This document shows, piece after piece, positions 8,054 to 16,523 of a stretch of 64,000 nt of DNA. The stretch lies in NCBI GenBank assembly GCA_964563755.1, contig CAZLYC010000002.1, positions 186,001 through 250,000 of the forward strand. The letters run 5' to 3'. Below the pieces are notes generated by a model. That model ran no database searches. It was not told where the DNA came from and saw nothing but the letters and a program-made list of their open reading frames with translations. How positions within the stretch are numbered: the stretch's first letter is position 1; every line of letters starts with the position of its first letter. This DNA comes from JABMQF01 sp964563755 (GTDB taxonomy: Archaea; Nanobdellota; Nanobdellia; Woesearchaeales; UBA11576). Made by a program: the position numbers and the translations under genes.

Positions 8054-9628
8054 ATGATGAAGGTCATTCTTGCGGGTTATAATGTCGATGCTGAGATTGT
8101 TGAGAAGGTAAAAAGAGGCGAAACTGTCCGTCCTGAACAGTTCTCACCAGAGTCAGTGCCTGCGTCTTACGCAAGGATAAGCAGGGATCCTAGAGATATT
8201 CCTCTTCTGCGTGAAGAGTCACGCGAGGAAGTTGAGAACGCAAGGAAGTCTAATGCTAACATAATTTTCGGCATGGGGCATAAATCTGTCGGGAATCACG
8301 CAATATTCAATATTGACATTCTTGGCCTCTCACGCCTAGCTGTCGAGTATCTTGAGGCAAGAAGGGTCGGTTCTGGTTATACTGAGAAATCACAGCGATA
8401 TATTACGTTGAAAGGAGATTATGTTGTTCCTGGTGAATTCTCTGAAGAGGACAAATTGAAATTCCGTGATGTTGTTGAGAATGAACAGAACAAGTTCTAT
8501 ATGGAGAATGTTGATGCGCTTATTCAGTATCAGTTCAGGAAGAACCCTGAACTTGCAGAGAAAGCAAGGGAGCTTTCCGAAAAAGGAGTTTCTGACAAGA
8601 ACAATGGCGCAAAGAATACTCTTGAAGGCTGGGGAAAGGAGGATGCGCGTTATTCTCTGGGTCTTTCTACACAGGCACAGGTCGGTACCAGTTTCGATGC
8701 TACTGCTCTTGAGCACGCTGTGCGTAATCTGAAGTATTCTGAACTTGAGGAGACCCGTGAGCTTGGAAGGCTGCTTTTTGACAATGTGAAGGGAATAGCT
8801 CCGTCTCTCATACTTTACACTGACCCTGAGATTTTCCAGAAGAGCTTCAAAGGAAGAGAGCTGCGAGATGATAACTTCCGTGACACCCCGAAAGCGATGA
8901 GGGATGCATCCAAAAATGCGTTCAGCGATCTCGAATCAAAAGTCAGTGATGCGCAGATTGATTTCCCTGCAAAAGGTGATGTCAAGCTTATATCATGTGA
9001 TGATATAGACACAAATGTCATGGCAGCGGTGCTTCATTCAAGGTCAAAGAGGCCAATAGAGGATTGTTATGCTGTCGCGAATTATCTCAAGAGCCATTTC
9101 GATGAAGGATTCCGCTTCATGAAAAAGGTAGTTGAGAACGTGACTGAGTTTGACGACCCGCCGAGAGAGTTTGAATTCGCAGAAGGGCTTAAGTTTGAGA
9201 TTGTCCTGAGCTCTAGCGCTTTTGCGCAGATGAAAAGGCATAGGATGATGACTCTCATTTCACAGGATTATGACCCTTGGCTCGGCATAACCATTCCTCA
9301 ATCCATAGTTGAGACAGGTCTTGCGGACAGGCTCAATGAAGTATGCAAGAAAAGCGCAGACCTTTACATTGAGTTCAAGGACAGGTATGGCAAGGCTGCT
9401 GAGTATTGCCTGACTAATGCGCACAGAAGGCGCGTGCTTGTCGGTATCAATCCAAGGGAGATGACTCATTTCGCAAGGCAGCGTTCAGACAGCCATGCAC
9501 AATGGGATATAAGGCAGATTTCGCATGATATGGTGAGCCTAGCGAGCAACACTGCTCCTCTTGCCCACATGCTCTGCTGCGGAAAGGATGAATTTGCTGT
9601 ACTGAGGGAAGAAATCTACGGAAAATAA
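8054..9628 (+). CDS. thyX: FAD-dependent thymidylate synthase, tandem ThyX domains
   Basis: 524 residues, about twice a normal ThyX. The start ATG 8054 follows GGAGGG. ThyX makes dTMP from dUMP with FAD and methylene-THF. The first copy (about 1-240) has GHKSVGNHAIFN and, where the ThyX motif belongs, ARRVGSGYTEKSQRY (about 102-116). It keeps the S-x-RY half but has lost RHR. The second copy (about 300-524) has KRHRMMTLISQDY (about 394-406), keeping RHR but losing S-x-RY, and later RSDSHAQWDIRQ, the conserved C-terminal ThyX segment. The two copies may form one composite active site (inference). A TATA-like box lies near 8008. Confidence 0.85.
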   Translation: MMKVILAGYNVDAEIVEKVKRGETVRPEQFSPESVPASYARISRDPRDIPLLREESREEVENARKSNANIIFGMGHKSVGNHAIFNIDILGLSRLAVEYLEARRVGSGYTEKSQRYITLKGDYVVPGEFSEEDKLKFRDVVENEQNKFYMENVDALIQYQFRKNPELAEKARELSEKGVSDKNNGAKNTLEGWGKEDARYSLGLSTQAQVGTSFDATALEHAVRNLKYSELEETRELGRLLFDNVKGIAPSLILYTDPEIFQKSFKGRELRDDNFRDTPKAMRDASKNAFSDLESKVSDAQIDFPAKGDVKLISCDDIDTNVMAAVLHSRSKRPIEDCYAVANYLKSHFDEGFRFMKKVVENVTEFDDPPREFEFAEGLKFEIVLSSSAFAQMKRHRMMTLISQDYDPWLGITIPQSIVETGLADRLNEVCKKSADLYIEFKDRYGKAAEYCLTNAHRRRVLVGINPREMTHFARQRSDSHAQWDIRQISHDMVSLASNTAPLAHMLCCGKDEFAVLREEIYGK

Positions 9629-9687
9629 ATGATACTACTGTGATGGATTACAAATCATTTTATATTCCGTAAATTTTGAGGACAGCT

Positions 9688-10557
9688 ATGCTTATCTCGC
9701 CTTACACGAAAAAATCAGGTCTTTATCTTGTCGCAGAGTCTATAGACTGCGGAGGCAAAGGCGCTATAATAAATGCTATAAAGGAATCCGAGATTTCTTC
9801 TGGTAAATCTGTTGTTGATTTGCGTCTTCTTTGGCCTTCTGATGAAGAAGATAAGATTCATGCTGGAAGCAACAATATCCTTTCGGTAATTTACGGTACT
9901 GATGATATCATTCCTGATTATGAGAAACTCAAGCTGAAATGCTTAAGTGAGGGAAATGCTATTGATACTATAATCACTTGCGAGCCGACCTGGGCGAACA
10001 TAGGACTAAAGATTCGTAAGAAGATAATCCATGAGGTAAAAGGTCTTGATTATACAGCGAAAGATGCTGCTGATGCTTATGCAGAGGACAGAAGAGAGCT
10101 CATATCAAAGCTTGTGAGACCAGCGATACTTGATGGTGTTGATGTTTTTTGCGAGCGTAATTACTGCTCAAGCATAGTCTATCAGTCTTCTATGGATAAT
10201 CCTCTTTCTGTTGATGATATAGTTGCGCTTGAAGGCAACGCGTATGCTATAGGCAATGCCCCTCATCTTTATGTTATATGTGATATTGGAGCAGATACTG
10301 CGATGGAACGGAAGGCTTTACGTAAGAAAGACGATAAGTGCAAGTTTGAGGTCCCTGAATTCCAGCGCAGGATTGAAGGCAAGTACCGCTCGCCTTGGCT
10401 AAAGTCGTTATTGACTTCTCATGGCTCAATGGTCGTTTATGTTAACACAGAAAAGCCAACAAAGAAAGAGGAGACAGTGAAGGCCGCGCTTGATATATTG
10501 GATAAGTTCAGGTCTGGAAGCCTTAAAGATGGAGAGAAATTCAATTTTTTTAGATGA
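9688..10557 (+). CDS. tmk: thymidylate kinase-like P-loop kinase
   Basis: 289 residues. ATG 9688 lies just after GAGGAC. The P-loop region is ESIDCGGKGA (about 17-26), a variant of the TMPK EGIDGxGKT motif. Other TMPK blocks are YAEDRRELISKLVRPAI and the FCERNYCSSIVYQ segment, equivalent to DRY in TMPK. It is longer than typical TMPK (about 210 residues). dTMP to dTDP is inferred from motifs and from its position right after thyX. Confidence 0.75.
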   Translation: MLISPYTKKSGLYLVAESIDCGGKGAIINAIKESEISSGKSVVDLRLLWPSDEEDKIHAGSNNILSVIYGTDDIIPDYEKLKLKCLSEGNAIDTIITCEPTWANIGLKIRKKIIHEVKGLDYTAKDAADAYAEDRRELISKLVRPAILDGVDVFCERNYCSSIVYQSSMDNPLSVDDIVALEGNAYAIGNAPHLYVICDIGADTAMERKALRKKDDKCKFEVPEFQRRIEGKYRSPWLKSLLTSHGSMVVYVNTEKPTKKEETVKAALDILDKFRSGSLKDGEKFNFFR

Positions 10558-10578
10558 TTCAGCTAATAAAAAATTTTA

Positions 10579-10689
10579 TTATTCTTCTTCGTTTTCGTGT
10601 TCTTCCTCGAAGCATTCTTTGCCAACGCAGTCGAATAGTGTTTTGTTGCTTTTGATCGCCTTATAGCTTACGTTGCTCTGCGGAACCAA
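10579..10689 (-). CDS. possible 36-residue Cys-containing microprotein
   Basis: A short frame with TTG start at 10689 preceded by GGAGGTG 6 bases upstream. It ends in an acidic tail (EEEHENEEE) and has two Cys spaced CVGKEC. The good ribosome binding site is the only support; no homolog was recognised. It is the only coding candidate in the gap 10558-10979. Confidence 0.3.
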   Translation of the reverse strand: MVPQSNVSYKAIKSNKTLFDCVGKECFEEEHENEEE

Positions 10690-10876
10690 AAAATGCACCT
10701 CCTCTAAATCTTTTTTTACGTCGTGAATTTTACAAAAAAGTTGGGGTGGTCCTGAAAATCGTTAAAAGAAATCCAGAACCATTATTGTTGGTTAAGTCAT
10801 ACCGGTATTTAAATTAATTCAAACTGTAACATAGTCTTGAGAAAGTATATTATGGATTGAGATATTATTGTCCAGT

Positions 10877-10898
10877 GAAAATTATTGTAATAATTTTC
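10877..10898. repeat. perfect 10-bp inverted repeat in intergenic region
   Basis: GAAAATTATT and AATAATTTTC separated by GT form a perfect palindrome in the A/T-rich gap 10690-10979. It could be a hairpin in RNA, an operator, or a transcription end for the gene at 10980. Nothing else was identified in this gap. Confidence 0.5.
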
Positions 10899-10979
10899 TT
10901 GCACTACTCAACGATAGTCTTATGTTTTGTAAGAAGATGTTCATTATTTTTGCTTTTCATGCAAAAAAAGATAGTTTAT

Positions 10980-11483
10980 TCATTTGTCAAACGAGAATAT
11001 CTGCTGCAGCTTTTCATCTAATATTTTGCCATTTTCCGCATCCACCTTTATGTTAAGAGTCTGGAATGTCTTTGTGACATAGGTTATGTTCCATACCTGT
11101 CCTAATTCAAGGTTCTGAAGGACAACTATCTCTTTCAAAGGTAAGTGCTGCTTGTATTTCTCTTTCTGCAAAGTTGACGCTACAGAGCATGCATCTTTGA
11201 AGCTTATCTTTATCTTTGACTCGTCAAGCGGCTTTATCTTGCTGTCATCCTTTGTGAATATCTCTTTTGACTCGTTCACATCGACCGAGTTGAGTGTTTC
11301 ATCCAGGATAAAAGAAGTCATGAGTTTTTTTGTGAAATCATAAAATCCTACATCATAGCTTACTTTTGATGTCGGGTCCAGCATCAGGAATAGGTGGACA
11401 AGCTTTGCGTTCTTGTTCTTATCATGCCAGCACTTGAATTCCTGTCTTTCCCTTAATGCGTTGATTATATCCTTGACTTGCAT
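10980..11483 (-). CDS. hypothetical protein, weak PepSY-like C-terminus
   Basis: 167 residues from ATG 11483. A TATA box (GATATATAAAA, 11505-11515 on this strand) lies about 25 bp upstream, which rules out the longer frame to 11597. No membrane segment was found. The C-terminal portion (TKTFQTLNIKVDAENGKIL) resembles the strand-turn pattern of PepSY domains, but the match is weak. Function unknown. Confidence 0.6.
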   Translation of the reverse strand: MQVKDIINALRERQEFKCWHDKNKNAKLVHLFLMLDPTSKVSYDVGFYDFTKKLMTSFILDETLNSVDVNESKEIFTKDDSKIKPLDESKIKISFKDACSVASTLQKEKYKQHLPLKEIVVLQNLELGQVWNITYVTKTFQTLNIKVDAENGKILDEKLQQIFSFDK

Positions 11484-11640
11484 TGCCTGACTGTCTTTTG
11501 TTTGTTTTATATATCTTTTGGCCGCAGGACACAAAAACAGCCAATGCCCCTTAGCGAACTTTATAAAAAACAACAATTGGATGACGCAGTTCGGCAAATA
11601 ACATTAAATTACAAAGAGCAAAAATCATTTTTAAGCAGAC

Positions 11641-12381
11641 CTATCGCGAAGCTTTCTCCCAGAGTACCCTGAAATAATCCCTGAATGACTCATTTACCTC
11701 TTTGCTGGTTATCAAGAACCCATAAGGCTTCTTTTTCCAGACGATTATCGCAATTTTGTCTCCGTGGATATTTATTCCAGCAAGCGTCTTCTGAGAGATG
11801 AACCTTACTTCGGTCAGATTGCTTTTACGCCACTCTGTCACTGTAGGGGAATCCCTCAAGTCTTCGTTGAATATTATCTTGTATCTTATCCCTTTCTCTA
11901 TCCTTCTTTTGTTAAAATTACTGAAAAACGCATCCCAAGTCTCTGACGCTACATCCTGTCCAGAACGCGCACCGAAAACCAGGATTTCATCTCCTTTCTT
12001 CAGCTGATTGAGTGCGTTGTCGAATATGGATTTGAGGCCTTTGTATCCTTCGAAGACATTCGCTTCTTGCATTTCAGGCTCGGATTCTTGTAGCAATTTT
12101 AGTTCCGGCAGTATCTCCTTGACTTTCTGTTTTCTTTCTTCGATGAATTCAATCAGCGCCTCAGGGTCCTGTGCCTTGAAATGTTTCCTGTTCGCGGTTA
12201 TGTTATATGATACTAACCCCTTCTCCACTAGCCTATCCAACGCCTCATACACTCTTGATCTGTGTATACCTGCTTTTTTGGTTAAAGGACCTGCCGTAGT
12301 TGAACCTATCTGTAATAATGCTTTATAGACAGCTATTTCGTTACCTGTCAATCCTGCTTCTTCAAGTGCATTGTCATTCAT
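11641..12381 (-). CDS. TrmB-like transcriptional regulator (module 1)
   Basis: 246 residues from ATG 12381, about 25-30 bp from the TATA box at about 12405-12414; an in-frame ATG at 12402 would lie inside the promoter. The N-terminal winged helix (about 8-75) includes GLTGNEIAVYKALL and RSRVYEALDRLVEKGLVS. A helical linker and a TrmB_C/PLD-like sensor domain follow. It is divergent from a radical SAM/methyltransferase operon, with a palindrome between the two promoters, so it probably regulates itself and that operon. It is paralogous to the regulator at 42760-43503. Confidence 0.85.
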   Translation of the reverse strand: MNDNALEEAGLTGNEIAVYKALLQIGSTTAGPLTKKAGIHRSRVYEALDRLVEKGLVSYNITANRKHFKAQDPEALIEFIEERKQKVKEILPELKLLQESEPEMQEANVFEGYKGLKSIFDNALNQLKKGDEILVFGARSGQDVASETWDAFFSNFNKRRIEKGIRYKIIFNEDLRDSPTVTEWRKSNLTEVRFISQKTLAGINIHGDKIAIIVWKKKPYGFLITSKEVNESFRDYFRVLWEKASR

Positions 12382-12425
12382 GCAAGAGGTGTGGGATTTC
12401 ATAAATATAAATATTTCTATTATGT

Positions 12426-12444
12426 TGTCCTCAAAAGGAGGACA
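12426..12444. promoter_or_regulatory. palindromic operator candidate for TrmB-like regulator 1
   Basis: TGTCCTC-AAAAG-GAGGACA, 7-bp perfect arms. It lies between the regulator's TATA box (about 11 bp away) and the TATA-like TAATTAAAAAT of the divergent operon, which directly abuts it. Regulator 2 has a palindrome with the same CCTC/GAGG core in the equivalent place. Confidence 0.6.
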
Positions 12445-12493
12445 TAATTAAAAATAGTCTTCTCTGACAACAATTAACTACAAAGTGATTAAA

Positions 12494-13123
12494 ATGTCCG
12501 CTAAGAATGTACATCTGATATTTCCACGCGGGTCAGGCAAGTATGACCCCTACCATAAAACGATACCATCAGGGATAGTCTATATAGCCAATGCACTGAA
12601 AAGAATACCTGATATTAATATAAAAGTGACTGATGAGAATTTCTCTCTGCTTTCTCTATCTGAGAATGACCAAATAGTTGGACTCAGCGATTGGTACTCA
12701 AATCACGGAAGATGCATCGAGATAGCAAATGAGACTAAATACATGAATCCGCGATGCAAAGTTGTGATTGGCGGACCTAACGGAGGAAATCTTGCAGAAA
12801 GGATTCTCAGGAATCATGAGTCTGTAGATTATGTGGTGCGAGGTGATGGTGAAGAAGCTATGATTAACATAGCAGAGAACAGACCTCCTGAAGAGATTCC
12901 CAACCTGTATTACAGGGATGACTTCGGAATAAGATTCACGTTCAGTAAAAGATTCGACATGAACTCGAATCTGATGGAAGATGCTTTTATAGAAACGCAA
13001 GATTATCTTGGCAGATTCGATGGAAGGCAGGGACATTCACCATTCGCTATATCTTCTATACGTGGGTGCATTAAAGCGTTGAAAAAAGGGCCATGCAAGT
13101 TCTGCTCTCATCAAACTAAATGA
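12494..13123 (+). CDS. B12-binding-like radical SAM protein, 5' part (ends at in-frame TGA)
   Basis: 209 residues. The N-terminal part resembles a cobalamin-binding domain of B12 radical SAM enzymes (HLIFPRGSGKYDP, later VVIGGPNGGNLAERI and VDYVVRGDGEEA). It ends inside the radical SAM cluster motif: GC-x8-CKFCSH, then a TGA at 13121. The next frame (13130-13849) continues in the same phase with the rest of a radical SAM barrel. The gene therefore looks interrupted by a single nonsense codon. GTG 12485 is an alternative start. The cluster spacing C-x8-C-x2-C is also longer than the usual CxxxCxxC. Confidence 0.7.
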   Translation: MSAKNVHLIFPRGSGKYDPYHKTIPSGIVYIANALKRIPDINIKVTDENFSLLSLSENDQIVGLSDWYSNHGRCIEIANETKYMNPRCKVVIGGPNGGNLAERILRNHESVDYVVRGDGEEAMINIAENRPPEEIPNLYYRDDFGIRFTFSKRFDMNSNLMEDAFIETQDYLGRFDGRQGHSPFAISSIRGCIKALKKGPCKFCSHQTK

Positions 13124-13129
13124 GTCAGG

Positions 13130-13849
13130 ATGCTGAGTCCGCAGAGATTCTGGAAACAGATATCTTACCTAAATGCAAAATACGGCATAACCACTTTCTT
13201 CGAGACAGGGGATGATTTCATGGTAGGGGACTATCTTGATAAGATATTGACAGAGAAAGAGCTAAATTATCCTGGCTTGAATATATTGCTTAAGGTATAT
13301 GCGAGTCCTTCATCGATGACGCATGAACGTGCGAGAAAGCTCAGGAAGTTAGGTGTGTTTAATATGTTTCTAGGAGTAGAGTCAATGGATGACTCCGTAC
13401 TCGAAAAGTGCGGCAAGGACTATCGTAGCGATGACATAAATAGGGCTGTGAAAGCTATACGAGAAGAGGGGATAGAGTTATGCATCCCATTCATATTAGG
13501 CTTGGAAGGAGAAACTGCTTCTTCTTTAGAGAAATCCCTCAGCTTCGCAGAGAGTACTGTAGAAAAATATGGTTTGAAAGATCTGCTAGTCACTAAACCT
13601 GTACCGTTGTATGGTTCGAATCTCTTCAAACTTCTTACAGAGGATGAAAATGTCAGAGAGGATTATGCTAGAACTACAGGCCGTGCCTTGGAGAAAGATG
13701 ATGATTTCGACTATCCAACCTTATCTGACATGCTGATAGAAAGACATACGGAAGTCAGCAGGGAACAAGTTGACCTGTTCATAGAGCGATTCACGGGATT
13801 GGCAGGTTTCACAAGCAGATATGATGGAGGTGCAAAGCATGCCGCATGA
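13130..13849 (+). CDS. radical SAM protein, 3' part (same frame as 12494-13123)
   Basis: 239 residues. It begins where the upstream frame stops and reads on through typical barrel segments: SPQRFWKQISYLNAKYGI, FETGDDF, the GVFNMFLGVESMDD strand, and FILGLEGET. It lacks the Fe-S Cys motif by itself, so alone it would be inactive. There is no convincing ribosome binding site before ATG 13130. Possible explanations are a recent nonsense mutation, sequencing error, or reinitiation/readthrough. Confidence 0.65.
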   Translation: MLSPQRFWKQISYLNAKYGITTFFETGDDFMVGDYLDKILTEKELNYPGLNILLKVYASPSSMTHERARKLRKLGVFNMFLGVESMDDSVLEKCGKDYRSDDINRAVKAIREEGIELCIPFILGLEGETASSLEKSLSFAESTVEKYGLKDLLVTKPVPLYGSNLFKLLTEDENVREDYARTTGRALEKDDDFDYPTLSDMLIERHTEVSREQVDLFIERFTGLAGFTSRYDGGAKHAA

Positions 13850-14525
13850 CTTCATCAAGCAATACAACATTAATGCCGAGAAATATGCTGATGCACAGAG
13901 GAGATTCTATTCAGACAAGAGTGATGAGTCAAGAATCGCGATTTACTCCCAGTTTGATTTTGACCTTGAGGGTAGCGTGATACTAGATGCTGGCTGCGGC
14001 TTCGGGAAGGATATGCTGCACTTTCAAAAATGTGGTGCAAGAATATATGGAATTGATGCTTCAGATGAGATGGTGCGGCTTACGATGAGAGATAATTCTG
14101 AGCTTAAAAACATATACGTACAAAGATTCGAGAACACTTTTTTCGAAAACTCTTTCTTTGATGCAGTATACAGCAGGTACGCTATGCATTATGCAGAGAA
14201 TCTGGATAAGGTCTACAATGAGATTCACAGGATTTTGAAGCCAGAAGGGAGGTTTGTCTTCTTGGTAGCGCATCCATTACTCAGTTTTGTGGCCAAGAAA
14301 GAGAAGAATTATCACAAGCGCGAAACAGTGGATATTCCTATCTTCAACGGCGATTTCGTTGTAAATGAGCCATCACGTACATTCTCTGATTATCTGACTC
14401 CAAATCTTTTCTCGCTCTTTGAGATGGCTAATTTTTATGAACAGACTGCTGAGGATAAAAGCAATGAGAATAATTTTCAAGAAGTTGTACCTGATTATAT
14501 GCTGCTGAAACTCATTAAAAGATGA
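13839..14525 (+). CDS. class I SAM-dependent methyltransferase (module 1)
   Basis: 228 residues. ATG 13839 lies 6 bases after GGAGGTG, so the gene overlaps the radical SAM frame by 11 bases. Motif I is VILDAGCGFGKDM (about 47-59). The acidic GIDAS and the later ENLDKVYNEIHRILKPEGRFVF are typical of Methyltransf_11 enzymes. The substrate is unknown. With the radical SAM gene and the divergent TrmB-like regulator it forms a compact module, mirrored by the regulator-methyltransferase pair at 42.8-44.4 kb. Confidence 0.82.
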   Translation: MPHDFIKQYNINAEKYADAQRRFYSDKSDESRIAIYSQFDFDLEGSVILDAGCGFGKDMLHFQKCGARIYGIDASDEMVRLTMRDNSELKNIYVQRFENTFFENSFFDAVYSRYAMHYAENLDKVYNEIHRILKPEGRFVFLVAHPLLSFVAKKEKNYHKRETVDIPIFNGDFVVNEPSRTFSDYLTPNLFSLFEMANFYEQTAEDKSNENNFQEVVPDYMLLKLIKR

Positions 14526-14673
14526 CTAAAAAGACATAGCTCTGGAAAATAACCCGATACTCTAGCAGAAGTTACATAAGCAGTATAAAAAAAGATAGAA
14601 ATTAAGGGATAATTGCCCCATTTTCTGGAATGCTATCAAAACCCTTAAAAAACCAGCCCTTCTTCTTTTATCG

Positions 14674-15606
14674 ATGGTCAAGGACGCCTATAAGAAAATG
14701 CTTGAGAAGCAACATTACCGTTTCATCGGTAATCATTCTGCTGTAAAGCTCTGTACATGGTCAAAGCACTCTTTGCGGGATAAGGGCGTCTGCTATAAAG
14801 AGCAATTCTATGGCATAAAATCGCATAAGTGCTGTCAGATGTCAGTTACTATAAATTTCTGTGACATGGACTGCGTCTACTGCTGGCGCGAGCATTATAA
14901 TGAACCGTTTGCAGATATTGATGACCCTAAAGAGCTTGTTGACAAGGCCATTGCAGCCCAGCGTAAGCTGATATCTGGCTATGGTGGTTTTGAAAACACC
15001 AACAAGAAAAAATACAAAGAAGCGCAGGAGCCTAATCAGTTCGCAATATCCCTTACTGGCGAGACGTTATATTATCCTAAGCTTAGTGATATGATTAAGG
15101 AGCTCAAGAGACGTGGTTTCTCATCGTTTGTTGTGACTAATGGGACATTGCCTGAAGTACTTGAAAAGCTTGAGCCGCCTACACAGCTATACTTGTCAAT
15201 AGATTCTCCTGATAAGGAACTTCAAGAAAAGATCTGCAAGCCGATGCATAAAGACTGCTGGGAACGGCTTAATAAGAGTCTGGCAGTTCTAAAAAAACTG
15301 AAGAGTAAGACAAGAACGTGCATAAGGCTCACTGCAATAAAAGATGTCAATATGTATGCTCCTGAGAAATATGCTGAGCTCATAAAGATAGCAGAGCCGC
15401 ACTTCATCGAGGTCAAGGCGTACATGTTTGTTGGTGAATCAAGGAAGAGACTTGTTATGGAGAACATGCCATTGCATGAAGAAGTAAAAAAGTTCGCAGA
15501 GGACATTGCAAAGCATTGCGATTACAAAGTAATTGATGAACACAAGCCATCAAGAGTCGTGCTATTGATGAAAGAAGACTTCAAAGGAAGGATTATGGAT
15601 TTCTGA
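14674..15606 (+). CDS. taw1: 4-demethylwyosine synthase (Taw1/TYW1)
   Basis: 310 residues. This radical SAM enzyme forms the tricyclic base imG-14 at position 37 of tRNA-Phe. The cluster motif is CDMDCVYCW (about 64-72). Typical TYW1 segments are HSLRDKGVCYKEQFYGI, the FAISLTGETLYYP motif and VEVKAYMFVGESRKRL. The archaeal form lacks the flavodoxin domain of eukaryotic TYW1, as here. A TATA-like CCCTTAAAAA about 30 bp upstream supports the start. Confidence 0.93.
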   Translation: MVKDAYKKMLEKQHYRFIGNHSAVKLCTWSKHSLRDKGVCYKEQFYGIKSHKCCQMSVTINFCDMDCVYCWREHYNEPFADIDDPKELVDKAIAAQRKLISGYGGFENTNKKKYKEAQEPNQFAISLTGETLYYPKLSDMIKELKRRGFSSFVVTNGTLPEVLEKLEPPTQLYLSIDSPDKELQEKICKPMHKDCWERLNKSLAVLKKLKSKTRTCIRLTAIKDVNMYAPEKYAELIKIAEPHFIEVKAYMFVGESRKRLVMENMPLHEEVKKFAEDIAKHCDYKVIDEHKPSRVVLLMKEDFKGRIMDF

Positions 15607-15645
15607 CTGAAGAAGGTTTATAAAGATGCAAATATTTGCGTCGGT

Positions 15646-16518
15646 ATGACATTGCTAAATCATCTTTTTGGTTCTTCAGAATCGACTGCGAAAGAGATTG
15701 AGCTGGATGATGAGAATATAATCAAGATATGGACAGACTACCAGAAGACTTTCTCTGAAAAGGAAAAGCTCATCACAGGGCTACTTAACGATCATCCTAT
15801 TGAACGGCTGGAGTTGTTGAAGAAGACAATCTGCGCAGGTCTAATCGATATAACTGCCGAAGAGAAGATTGAAGAAGACTTAATTAAAGATTTAGAGTCA
15901 ATTGAACATTCCAAGAAGATAAGACGTGTAAAAAGGTTAGAAGAATGCTTAGGCTATGCTGAAACAAAATATGAGTACCTGCATGAGTTATTGAAGCATC
16001 TTCATGATGTCCTGAAGTCAGAAGCTCACCTGATAACTAATATATTGAAAGGTTCGGCGAATACTGATAAGATGATAACACACCTTGTTAAACAGTTTGA
16101 GATAGAGCAGGAGATAGTGCGAAGGATTGGCGCGTTTAAGACGTTCCATCAGCTTTTCTTGGACCTGATCAAAGGTGAACACCTCATCAGAAAGCTGGAT
16201 TCTCATGAGAAGAAGCTTCTTGAAAAGATGAAGAAGGGTATGGGGCAGATATTATCCAATGATAAGAAAGACGGAGTTACTTACGAATGGACCATGACAG
16301 TTTACGAAGACATAGAGGACACTGTCCATGAAGCGGTTGCTAAAGGAATGTTCGAAGGGTATCACGAAAGCATAGATTTTGAATTTGTCAATAGGAATGA
16401 GTTCATAGAACTTGTAAAGGACTGCCTAACTAAGGTCCGTGCAAGAAATGTATCAGAACAGATGCTCAACGCATTCGTTCATATGTTCAGAGAATGGTAT
16501 AATCACGAGAGGGATTAA
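15646..16518 (+). CDS. helical hypothetical protein
   Basis: 290 residues, almost wholly alpha-helical and charged, with coiled-coil-prone stretches (about 85-210). No membrane segment or known motif was seen. A TATA box (TTTATAAAG, about 15617) lies about 30 bp upstream. It is followed 5 bases later by a GNAT gene. Function unknown. Confidence 0.7.
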   Translation: MTLLNHLFGSSESTAKEIELDDENIIKIWTDYQKTFSEKEKLITGLLNDHPIERLELLKKTICAGLIDITAEEKIEEDLIKDLESIEHSKKIRRVKRLEECLGYAETKYEYLHELLKHLHDVLKSEAHLITNILKGSANTDKMITHLVKQFEIEQEIVRRIGAFKTFHQLFLDLIKGEHLIRKLDSHEKKLLEKMKKGMGQILSNDKKDGVTYEWTMTVYEDIEDTVHEAVAKGMFEGYHESIDFEFVNRNEFIELVKDCLTKVRARNVSEQMLNAFVHMFREWYNHERD

Positions 16519-16523
16519 TCAGT

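Noticed and set aside
10868..11056. Plus-strand 62-codon frame over the palindrome
   Set aside because: Low-complexity, no ribosome binding site, overlaps the end of a better-supported gene on the other strand.
13121..13123. TGA as selenocysteine in the radical SAM gene
   Set aside because: TGA is used as a normal stop by many genes here, no SECIS-like hairpin or Sec machinery was seen, and the position follows the cluster Cys rather than replacing one.
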